This document shows, piece by piece, positions 1-6,266 of a stretch of 16,946 nt of DNA. The number at the start of each line of letters is the position of its first letter. Position 1 is the stretch's first letter. The translations under genes and the position numbers were made by a program. Below the pieces are notes generated by a model. The model was not told the DNA's origin, made no database searches, and saw only the letters and a list, made by a program, of their open reading frames with translations. The DNA is from JAMWCX01 sp964352425 (GTDB taxonomy: Bacteria; Omnitrophota; Gorgyraeia; 2-01-FULL-45-10), in contig CAYGRZ010000033.1 in assembly GCA_964352425.1 (NCBI GenBank), positions 1-16,946 on the forward strand, given 5' to 3'.

Positions 1-326
1 GGACGCCCTATGATCGTGGGCGGCGGGACTTTCGGGCGCCTCGCCGTAGCGACTGTTAAAACATTTGAGGGTAGGGCAGGTGAGCGAAAAGCGAACCTGC
101 CCGGTGAGAGACTCAGGGCGAGCAAATTTTTGCGGGTGACGCGAGGTGGCCTTGAGAAGCGCACAAGCGAGCGCGGGATGGGGCAGTACAGACACCCGCC
201 TGTCAGCATGTTAATTGTGAACCCCGCGCGAGCGCGGAGCATCGCAAAGGACACCGAGCGGCAGGACCCGTAAAAATTTAATAGCTCGAGCGTCTCATTG
301 GTTACGAATGATTTTGGAGAATTATT
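1..326. other. Non-coding flank upstream of truB
   Basis: I recognise no gene here. An 87-codon open frame (10-273) has no ribosome-binding site, is arginine-rich and low in complexity, and looks spurious. Visible structure: an 8-bp hairpin at 74-81/95-102 with a 13-nt loop; a small GC hairpin at 224-228/233-237; and a 10-bp direct repeat (gcgagcgcgg) at 167-176 and 228-237. The word at 195-211 matches 16828-16844 at 16 of 17 bases, and gactttcgggc at 27-37 recurs at 16739-16749, so the stretch is probably made of degenerate dispersed repeats. An AT-rich patch at 271-283 and the truB ribosome-binding site at 316-320 end it. I found no convincing -35/-10 pair for truB. Confidence 0.5.
195..211 (+). 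repeat. Degenerate copy of the 16828-16844 repeat word
   Basis: This 17-base word (cccgcctg, one variable base, cagcatgt) is identical to 16828-16844 at 16 positions and in the same orientation. The right-hand copy is the 5' arm and loop start of a hairpin. This left copy has no matching 3' arm nearby, so it looks like a half or decayed element. Confidence 0.45.
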
Positions 327-1004
327 ATGGACGGAATACTCATAGTAAACAAGCCGCAGGGGATGACGAGCCACGATGTCGTTGACCTGATGAGGAGGCA
401 TTTCGGTCTCAAGAAAGTCGGCCACGCCGGCACGCTCGACCCGATGGCGACCGGCGTCCTCGTGATGCTGGTCGGTGCGGCCACGAAACGCTCCCAGGAC
501 TTAAGCGGCCAGGAGAAGGAGTACGACGCGACCCTGACGCTGGGCGCGAGGTCCGATACCGGCGACGCGTGGGGAAAGCTCGAGGCCCCCGGCAAGGATA
601 TCCGGTTTAGCGATCACGAGATCGAGGCCGCCTTCAGGAAATTCCTCGGCGATATAGAACAGGTCCCTCCGATGTACTCCGCGGTAAAGATCAACGGGAA
701 GAAGCTCTACGAGCTTGCCAGGAAGGGCATTACCGTGGAGGCGCCCCCGAGAAAAATCTTTATCAAAGATATCGCGATATCGGCCATTGTGCTGCCCGAG
801 GTCCATTTCAGGCTTACCTGTTCGAAGGGGACGTACGTGCGCCAGCTCTGTGTCGATATAGGCGAGGCACTCGGCTGCGGCGCCTACCTCTCGAGGCTCG
901 AGCGCACGCGCTCCGGCCGTTTTCATATCGGCGCGGCCCTTTCCGTTGATGAGTTGAAAAAGATCCGCGCCGCGGACCTGCACACGAAGCTCCTGCCGTC
1001 ATGA
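327..1004 (+). CDS. truB: tRNA pseudouridine(55) synthase TruB, short form
   Basis: Converts U55 in the T-loop of most tRNAs to pseudouridine. The N-terminus carries the family signature VNKPxGMTSHD (residues 7-17) and the catalytic block GHAGTLDPMATG, with the nucleophile Asp38. The YSAVKINGKKLYELAR and KGTYVRQL blocks follow. At 225 residues it is clearly shorter than typical TruB (E. coli about 314): the catalytic core is complete but the C-terminal PUA-type region is absent. The ATG at 327 is preceded by GGAGA at 316-320, seven bases away. It overlaps ribF in an ATGA junction (ribF ATG at 1001, truB TGA at 1002-1004), indicating translational coupling. In many bacteria truB-ribF follows infB-rbfA; here the pair lies upstream of rimP-nusA-infB. 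Confidence 0.96.
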   Translation: MDGILIVNKPQGMTSHDVVDLMRRHFGLKKVGHAGTLDPMATGVLVMLVGAATKRSQDLSGQEKEYDATLTLGARSDTGDAWGKLEAPGKDIRFSDHEIEAAFRKFLGDIEQVPPMYSAVKINGKKLYELARKGITVEAPPRKIFIKDIAISAIVLPEVHFRLTCSKGTYVRQLCVDIGEALGCGAYLSRLERTRSGRFHIGAALSVDELKKIRAADLHTKLLPS

Positions 1005-1963
1005 AGGTGATCAGGGGCCTGCATGCCCTGCAAAGGCCTCTTAAGGGTTCGGTGCTGACGATAGGCGTCTTCGACGGCGTCCACATCGGCCACCGCAAGG
1101 TCATCGGCAAGGTCGTCGCCCGCGCAAAAAAGCTGGGGGTGAAGAGCGTGGTCGTGACATTCGATCCCCACCCGATTAAGTCTCTTGCGCCCGCAGATAA
1201 CAGGACGCTGAGCCTCATCTCGCTGGACCACAGGCTCCGGATGGTGGGATCGCTCGGCGTCGACATCCTCGTCGTGGTGAGTTTTACCGAAGCCGTTTCC
1301 GGACTTTCGCCCGGCGCATTCGTGAAAAATATACTCGTGGATAAACTCGGCGTGAGAGAAATATATGTCAGTGACAATTTCTATTTCGGCAAAGATGCCG
1401 CCGCCGGCGTCAGGGAGCTCGAAGCGCTCGGCGGAGAATTCGGATTTTCGGTCCATGTCGTCAGCCCGGCCCGGTCCGGCGGCAGGATCATAAGCTCAAG
1501 CCTGATACGGAAGCTCGTCACCGGCGGCGATCTGAAGAAGGCCGCCCTATTGTTAGGCAGACCTGTCTCGGTGCTCGGGACCGTCGTGAGCGGGGCGCGC
1601 CTGGCGCGGGAGCTCGGATATCCCACGGCGAACCTGAACCCGCACCATGAAGTGATACCTCCCGGCGGCGTCTACGCGGTCATGGTCAGGTATGAAAACA
1701 GGCTCTATCGCGGGGTGCTGAACATAGGCCTTAGGCCGACATTTTATGCGCCGCGCGACTGCGAGCCTGCCATCGAGGTGCATATATTCGGCTTCAGGAG
1801 AAAGGTCTATGGCAAGGACCTGGAAGTCCTCTTCATGGGGAAGCTCCGGAATGAGCGCCACTTCAGCGGCAAGGCGGATCTGGTGGCGCAGATAGAAAAT
1901 GATAAAAAGGCAGCTCAGGCGCTGTTGGGGCGTCTCAATAACAGGAAAATAAAATATTCTTGA
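1001..1963 (+). CDS. ribF: Bifunctional riboflavin kinase / FAD synthetase RibF
   Basis: Phosphorylates riboflavin to FMN and adenylylates FMN to FAD. The N-terminal FMN adenylyltransferase domain has the nucleotidyltransferase HxGH motif (His28-His31, in GVFDGVHIGH), TFDPHP, and the ISSSLIR motif at 164-170. The C-terminal riboflavin kinase domain starts near residue 185 with GYPTANL (206-212) and PPGGVYAV. The 320-residue length is normal for the family. Translation is probably coupled to truB through the ATGA overlap; no separate ribosome-binding site is evident. The TGA stop (1961-1963) lies inside the -35 box of the next operon's promoter, so transcription leaving ribF runs straight into the rimP leader and its terminator at 2018-2048. 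Confidence 0.97.
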   Translation: MKVIRGLHALQRPLKGSVLTIGVFDGVHIGHRKVIGKVVARAKKLGVKSVVVTFDPHPIKSLAPADNRTLSLISLDHRLRMVGSLGVDILVVVSFTEAVSGLSPGAFVKNILVDKLGVREIYVSDNFYFGKDAAAGVRELEALGGEFGFSVHVVSPARSGGRIISSSLIRKLVTGGDLKKAALLLGRPVSVLGTVVSGARLARELGYPTANLNPHHEVIPPGGVYAVMVRYENRLYRGVLNIGLRPTFYAPRDCEPAIEVHIFGFRRKVYGKDLEVLFMGKLRNERHFSGKADLVAQIENDKKAAQALLGRLNNRKIKYS

Positions 1964-1988
1964 CATATCGATGATAGTATAGTATAAA
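1960..1988 (+). promoter_or_regulatory. Sigma70-type promoter of the rimP-nusA-infB operon
   Basis: The -35 box TTGACA (1960-1965) is a perfect consensus, the spacer is exactly 17 bp, and the -10 box TATAAA (1983-1988) matches 5 of 6. The expected start of transcription is about 1995. The -35 box overlaps the ribF stop codon. This is the strongest promoter I can see in the window and the only obvious one for the long downstream gene block. Confidence 0.8.
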
Positions 1989-2017
1989 TAACATATACTT
2001 TTCTTAAAGGAGGGAAA

Positions 2018-2048
2018 GTGGGTTTAGTCATAAACCCGCTTTTTTTTT
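2018..2048 (+). terminator. Intrinsic terminator / likely attenuator in the rimP-nusA leader
   Basis: A 9-bp stem (2018-2026 with 2031-2039, one G-U pair) closes on a 4-base loop (gtca) and is followed directly by nine T residues (2040-2048), a textbook Rho-independent terminator. It can end truB-ribF transcripts. It also lies only about 23 bases past the predicted start site of the promoter at 1960-1988, so it must terminate a share of that promoter's own transcripts. That geometry indicates attenuation control of the operon encoding NusA. Confidence 0.85.
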
Positions 2049-2089
2049 CCAATGAGGCCTCAACTTATGTCGGCCTTCAGCCTCCATAA
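2018..2089 (+). CDS. Possible 23-residue leader peptide
   Basis: A strong ribosome-binding site, AAAGGAGGG (2006-2014), sits just ahead of a GTG at 2018 that opens a 23-codon frame (begins GLVINPLFF, ends GLQPP, TAA at 2087-2089). The start codon is the 5' edge of the terminator stem, and the U-tract encodes Leu-Phe-Phe. A ribosome initiating here would mask the 5' arm and favour read-through. I do not recognise the peptide. The spacing from GGAGG to GTG (4 bases) is slightly short. It could instead be a purine-rich stretch with no coding role. Confidence 0.3.
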   Translation: MGLVINPLFFSNEASTYVGLQPP

Positions 2090-2180
2090 GTTGAAGTGGG
2101 AGTTTTCCTGGAAGGCCGAATTGGATCCCGCAACATACCTATTAAGAAATCACAGTTTACTATAAAGCCATGCTGCGGGA
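2048..2180 (+). promoter_or_regulatory. Structured 5' leader RNA upstream of rimP
   Basis: Four complementary segments are visible. P1 is 2048-2053 with 2120-2125 (6 bp). P2 is a hairpin, 2060-2069 with 2085-2094 (10 bp, 15-nt loop). P3 is 2070-2078 with 2111-2119 (9 bp); its 5' strand lies in the P2 loop. P4 is 2126-2132 with 2174-2180 (7 bp). The 3' strands of P3 and P1 and the 5' strand of P4 are back to back (2111-2132) with no unpaired base, which is hard to see as chance. P2 and P3 would form a pseudoknot with no connecting base, or exclude each other. The rimP ribosome-binding site (GAGG, 2192-2195) follows 12 bases after P4. I match it to no known riboswitch or leader family. Confidence 0.55.
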
Positions 2181-2201
2181 CAATCAAGATCGAGGTTAAT
2201 C

Positions 2202-2654
2202 ATGGAGATAGTCGATAGGGTAAAAGAGCTTGCGGGCGGTTATCTGAAAGATAACGGCATGGAGCTGATCGAGATCACGTACCGGCGCGAGCAGGGCGGT
2301 ATGACCCTGCGGCTGCTGGTCGATACACCCTCAGGCGTATGCATAGACGAGTGCGAGGGCCTGAACAATTTCTTAAGCGAATTGCTCGATACGGAAGACG
2401 TGATACAGGAGCACTATGTCATCGACGTCTCCTCGCCCGGCCTCGACAGGCCTATAAAGACAGACCGGGATTTCGAGCGGTCGATAGACAAGACCCTTGA
2501 GATAACGACGTATGAACCGATAGACGGCCGCAAGACCCACGAAGGCCGGCTGGTCGGGATGAACAAAGGCGAGATCGTGGTAGAATCGAAGGGCATCAGC
2601 ATCGTGATACCGAGGAATAAGATCGCTGTGGCGCGGCTTAAGATTGACATCTAA
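2202..2654 (+). CDS. rimP: Ribosome maturation factor RimP
   Basis: Assists 30S subunit maturation. The 150-residue length is typical. The N-terminal alpha/beta domain carries the conserved motif VSSPGLDRP (residues 76-84), followed by an SH3-like C-terminal domain (about 90-150) with a GRLVG turn. The ATG at 2202 has GAGG at 2192-2195. It is the first gene after the leader at 1995-2201 and has its usual position directly ahead of nusA, from which it is separated by 85 bp. Confidence 0.93.
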   Translation: MEIVDRVKELAGGYLKDNGMELIEITYRREQGGMTLRLLVDTPSGVCIDECEGLNNFLSELLDTEDVIQEHYVIDVSSPGLDRPIKTDRDFERSIDKTLEITTYEPIDGRKTHEGRLVGMNKGEIVVESKGISIVIPRNKIAVARLKIDI

Positions 2655-2669
2655 ACTAAGGTGAACGAG

Positions 2670-2723
2670 ATGAACCCCGTTAGGCCTTTTATGGTCGCGG
2701 GGCTGCTGAAATTTGCATTATAA
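2670..2723 (+). CDS. Possible 17-residue small ORF between rimP and nusA
   Basis: In the 85-bp rimP-nusA gap an ATG at 2670 opens a 17-codon frame (begins MNPVRPF, ends LLKFAL, TAA 2721-2723). AAGGTG (2658-2663) lies six bases upstream, and the stop is two bases before the nusA ribosome-binding site. The sequence aggtgaacga just before it (2659-2668) recurs at the nusA start (2738-2747). It could be a coupling ORF, or a relic of a duplicated nusA start region. Evidence is weak: no family is recognised, and a 5-bp stem (2675-2679/2698-2702) also occupies the site. Confidence 0.2.
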   Translation: MNPVRPFMVAGLLKFAL

Positions 2724-2739
2724 ACGGAGGTCTAACGAG

Positions 2740-3942
2740 GTGAACGAAGAACTGTTGTCGGTACTGGAACATATAGAGCGCGAGAAGGGGATAGATAAGG
2801 AGTTTCTCTTCAAGGCGATAGAGTCTGCCCTGGCGAGCGCTGCGAAGAAGATCATAGGATCGAAGGAGGTAGAGGTCAGCGCCGTCATCGACCGGGCGAC
2901 CGGCGAGATCAAGATCATCAACGAAGGAAAAGAGATAAAGTCGAAGGAATTCGGCAGGATCGCGGCGCAGACGGCCAAGCAGGTCATCATCCAGAAGATA
3001 CGCGAGGCGGAGCGGGACATCGTCTTTGACGATTACCAGAAGAGAGTGGGCACGATCACGAGCGGGTCGGTCCACCGTTTCGAGAAGGGCGATATCATCA
3101 TCGACCTCGGCAAGACCGAGGCGGTCATGCCGCGCTCGCAGCAGTCGCCGAAGGACCGCTACAAACAGGGCGAGCGGGTTCGCGCGTACATCCTGGAAGT
3201 GAACAAGACCAGCCACGGCCCGCAGATCGTGCTGTCGCGCTCGGATGGCGCCTTCGTGAAGAAGCTGTTTGAGATAGAGGTGCCGGAGATAGCCGAAGGC
3301 ATCGTCGAGATCAAGGCGATATCGCGCGAGGCGGGCGAGCGGACGAAGCTTGCCGTCTGGTCGAAGGACGAGAAGGTCGACGCTGTCGGCGCGTGCGTGG
3401 GCATGCGAGGCCAGCGCGTCAAAGATATCGTGCGGGAACTGCAGGGAGAGCGGGTCGACATCATACGGTGGTCGGACGACCTGAAGGAATATGTGAAGGC
3501 GTCGCTGTCGCCGGCCGAGATAAGCGAGATAAGGATCGATAAGGAGCATAAGAAGATAGAGGTCGTCGTCGCCGACGACCAGCTTTCGATAGGCATAGGC
3601 AAACACGGCCAGAACATCAGGCTCGCGTCCAAGCTTGTCGGCTGGGAGATGGATATCAGGGGCAAGGAAGAGAAGGCGAAGGTGGCGCCGGGAGAAAAAG
3701 CGGAAAAGGCCGAAGCGGGAGCCGCTTCGGAGGCGGCCGCCGAGACCCCGGCTGAAGAACCGAAGGGTGCCAGGCTCATAGATCTCGATGGTGTCGGTCC
3801 GAAGGTCGAGAAGGCCCTGGTCGCCGCGGGATATGGCACTGTTGAGAAGATAAAACGCCTTACGGTCGAGGCCCTGACCGAGCTCGAAGGGATCGGGAAG
3901 AAGACTGCGGAGAAGATAATCAAATCAGCGAAAGAACTATAA
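2740..3942 (+). CDS. nusA: Transcription termination/antitermination factor NusA
   Basis: Binds RNA polymerase and nascent RNA to modulate pausing, intrinsic termination and antitermination. Domains: N-terminal RNAP-binding domain (1-103), S1 domain from about Gly104, KH1 with its GxxG at 221-224 (GMRG), KH2 with GKHG at 287-290, an Ala/Glu/Lys-rich linker (about 310-342), and a C-terminal helix-hairpin-helix acidic-repeat-like domain (about 343-400). The GTG at 2740 is chosen because MNEELL aligns with the NusA family N-terminus and GGAGG (2726-2730) sits nine bases away; the in-frame ATG at 2713 would overlap that site. Oddity: between the ATGEI strand and FGRIAAQTAKQV only about 13 residues remain, against about 45 in E. 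coli, so the N-terminal head is truncated. The stop shares a base with the infB start (TAATG). Confidence 0.96.
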   Translation: MNEELLSVLEHIEREKGIDKEFLFKAIESALASAAKKIIGSKEVEVSAVIDRATGEIKIINEGKEIKSKEFGRIAAQTAKQVIIQKIREAERDIVFDDYQKRVGTITSGSVHRFEKGDIIIDLGKTEAVMPRSQQSPKDRYKQGERVRAYILEVNKTSHGPQIVLSRSDGAFVKKLFEIEVPEIAEGIVEIKAISREAGERTKLAVWSKDEKVDAVGACVGMRGQRVKDIVRELQGERVDIIRWSDDLKEYVKASLSPAEISEIRIDKEHKKIEVVVADDQLSIGIGKHGQNIRLASKLVGWEMDIRGKEEKAKVAPGEKAEKAEAGAASEAAAETPAEEPKGARLIDLDGVGPKVEKALVAAGYGTVEKIKRLTVEALTELEGIGKKTAEKIIKSAKEL

Positions 3943-6266
3943 TGACGATGAAATCTAAAGAGAAAGATACGAAGGAAAAGGTAAAGAAGCCGGCTGCACC
4001 GGCCGCCGGCGCAAAGGCGAAGCCGAAGAAGGGCTCTGCTGAAAAACCGGCTGCCGTGAAGAAACCCGCCGCCAGGAAGACAGTGGCGAAAAAGGAAAAA
4101 CCGGCAGTCCGGGAGGCGATTGCGCCAAAGGTCGAGGCCCCGAAGGCAGCCGCGCCGAAGAAAAAACCAGAGGTGAAGCCCGCGCCGAAACCGGCGCCTG
4201 CGGTCGAGCCAAAGGTCGAGGTCAGGCCTGTCCTGAAAGCACAGCCGTTGCCGAAGGTAGAGCCTAAGCCCGCTCCGAAGGTCGAGCCCAAGCCCGTTCC
4301 GAAGGTTGAAGCGAAACCCGCTCCGAAAGCGGAAGCGCCGAAGCCCGCCGCGGCTCCAAAACCTGTCGCGAAACCGCCGGAGGCGGAAGAGAAGCCAAAA
4401 GCCGCACCCGCGCCGGAACCATCGCCACCGACGCCGCCACCGACGCCGCCGCCCGCGCAGGAAGCAAAGCCTGCCGCAGCAGAAGCCAAACAGAGGATCC
4501 TTGAGTTCGACCTCCCGGTAGGCCTAAAAGACCTCGCTTCAAAACTCGGTATCAAGCCCAACGAGATCATCCTCGAGCTCATGTCGAAGAACATCTTTGC
4601 CACCATAAACCAGAACCTCGGCGAGGATATGGTCATAAATATATTGAAAGCCCGCGGCATTGAGTACAGGAAGCCGCCGAAGATAGAGGAACAGGTCGCC
4701 AAAGAGCACATGGAGCTTGAGGCGAAGCAGGACGTGAGGCATCTGACCGCGCGGCCGCCGGTCGTCACGTTCATGGGCCATGTTGACCACGGCAAGACGA
4801 GCCTGCTCGATTTTATACGGAAGACGCGGGTGGCCGACAAGGAGAAGGGCGGCATCACGCAGCACATAGGGGCATATGAAGTAAAACTGAAGAATGGTTC
4901 CGTCACGTTCCTCGATACGCCGGGTCACGAGGCATTCACGGCGATGAGGGCGCGCGGCGCGAACGCTACCGATATTGTCGTGCTCGTCGTGGCTGCCGAT
5001 GACGGCGTGATGCCGCAGACAAAAGAGGCGCTCGACCATGCGAGGGCGGCCGAAGTCACCATCGTCGTCGCGCTGAACAAGTGTGACCTGCCGTCTGCCA
5101 ACATCGATAAGGTCAAGGCACATCTGTCACAGATCGGGCTCATGCCCGAGGACTGGGGCGGCAAGACGATCGTGGTGCCGGTCTCCGCGAAGACGGGCGA
5201 GGGCGTCGATACGCTGCTGGAGATGCTGCTCCTTGAAGCGGAGCTGCTGGAGCTGCAGGCGAACCCGCACCTGCGGGCGCGCGGCGTTGTGATAGAAGGC
5301 AAGCTTTCAAGCGGCCAGGGCCCCGTCGCCACGGTGCTCGTCAAGAACGGCACCCTGAAGCTCGGAGACATGATCCTGACCGGCATGCATTATGGCAGGA
5401 TAAAGGCGATGATGGACCATACGGGCAGCCGCGTCCAGGAGGCGCCGCCGTCGAAGCCCGTCACGATCCTGGGCCTTTCCGGCGTGCCGATGGCCGGCGA
5501 CGAGTTCTTCGTGGTGAGGGACGAGAAGAAGGCCCGGACGCTCTCGGTGCTGAAGCAGGACGAAGCGCGCAGCCGGAGGCTCAAGTCATCACAGAGGGTG
5601 ACGCTCGAGGATTTCTACACCAAGATGAAAGAAGGCGTTGCCAAGGAGCTGGCGATACTGCTGAAGGGCGACGTGCAGGGTTCGGTCGAGGCGCTGAAGG
5701 CGTCGCTCCTGGAGCTCAATACCAAGGACGTCAAGGTGAACGTCATACACGCCGACGTCGGCAATATCAGCGAGTCCGATGTCATGCTTGCCGTCGCTTC
5801 GAACGCGGTCGTGATGGGGTTCAACGTGAAGACCGATGAGGGCGCCGCGGCGCTTGCCGCGAAAGAGGGCATCGAGATCAAGCCCTACGGTATCATCTAC
5901 GAGGCTATTGAGGATGTGAGGGCCGCGATGGAAGGGTTGCTCGAACCGATCTCGAAAGAGGTCTTTGTGGGAAGGGCCACCATCAAGCAGGTCTTCAGGG
6001 TGACGAAGGCCGGGACGATCGCGGGCAGCCAGGTCGTGAAGGGAAAGATCATCCGCACCGGCATCGCGAAGCTCGTGCGGGACAGGGCCGTGATATACGA
6101 GGGCAAGATCGCGTCGCTCAAGCGGTTCAAGGACGACGTGCGCGAGGTCGCTGAAGGGTTCGAGTGCGGCATAGGCCTCGCCGGCCATGACGATATAAAG
6201 GTGGGTGACCTTATCGAGGTCTACCAGATAGAGAAAGTCGCCAGAAGGCTGGAGTCGAGAAGGTAA
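3942..6266 (+). CDS. infB: Translation initiation factor IF-2
   Basis: GTPase that recruits fMet-tRNA to the 30S subunit and promotes subunit joining. Residues 1-187 are a disordered Lys/Pro/Ala-rich extension with near-tandem PKVEPKPx octapeptides (about 4251-4330). An IF2_N domain follows (188-245). The G domain has G1 GHVDHGKT (279-286), G3 DTPGHEAF, G4 NKCD and G5 SAK. Beta-barrel domain II, domain III and the C-terminal fMet-tRNA-binding barrel (KVFRVTKAG-like block as QVFRVTKAG, ending near GLAGHDDIKVGD) complete the 774 residues, a normal length. The start at 3942 overlaps the nusA stop in TAATG with no good ribosome-binding site, so translation is probably coupled; ATG 3948 is a possible alternative. 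ylxR/ylxQ-type genes, often found between nusA and infB, are absent. Confidence 0.97.
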   Translation: MTMKSKEKDTKEKVKKPAAPAAGAKAKPKKGSAEKPAAVKKPAARKTVAKKEKPAVREAIAPKVEAPKAAAPKKKPEVKPAPKPAPAVEPKVEVRPVLKAQPLPKVEPKPAPKVEPKPVPKVEAKPAPKAEAPKPAAAPKPVAKPPEAEEKPKAAPAPEPSPPTPPPTPPPAQEAKPAAAEAKQRILEFDLPVGLKDLASKLGIKPNEIILELMSKNIFATINQNLGEDMVINILKARGIEYRKPPKIEEQVAKEHMELEAKQDVRHLTARPPVVTFMGHVDHGKTSLLDFIRKTRVADKEKGGITQHIGAYEVKLKNGSVTFLDTPGHEAFTAMRARGANATDIVVLVVAADDGVMPQTKEALDHARAAEVTIVVALNKCDLPSANIDKVKAHLSQIGLMPEDWGGKTIVVPVSAKTGEGVDTLLEMLLLEAELLELQANPHLRARGVVIEGKLSSGQGPVATVLVKNGTLKLGDMILTGMHYGRIKAMMDHTGSRVQEAPPSKPVTILGLSGVPMAGDEFFVVRDEKKARTLSVLKQDEARSRRLKSSQRVTLEDFYTKMKEGVAKELAILLKGDVQGSVEALKASLLELNTKDVKVNVIHADVGNISESDVMLAVASNAVVMGFNVKTDEGAAALAAKEGIEIKPYGIIYEAIEDVRAAMEGLLEPISKEVFVGRATIKQVFRVTKAGTIAGSQVVKGKIIRTGIAKLVRDRAVIYEGKIASLKRFKDDVREVAEGFECGIGLAGHDDIKVGDLIEVYQIEKVARRLESRR

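Noticed and set aside
10..273. 87-codon open frame upstream of truB
   Set aside because: It has no ribosome-binding site, an arginine-rich low-complexity product, hairpins and direct repeats running through it, and no family resemblance.
2120..2185. tRNA gene ahead of rimP, as with metY in E. coli
   Set aside because: The 2126-2132/2174-2180 stem has no D, anticodon or T arms of tRNA form and no CCA context.
2713..2739. Upstream ATG extension of nusA
   Set aside because: It would add nine residues not seen in NusA and bury the good GGAGG site at 2726-2730, which fits the GTG at 2740.
2689..3606. Long antisense frames, such as this one over nusA and 14610-15602 over rpsA
   Set aside because: They lie exactly opposite confident genes, with compositions expected from GC-rich codon usage and no recognisable domains.
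3920..4906. 328-codon antisense frame over infB
   Set aside because: Its Gly/Ala/Phe low complexity is the mirror of the Lys/Pro/Ala tract of IF-2.
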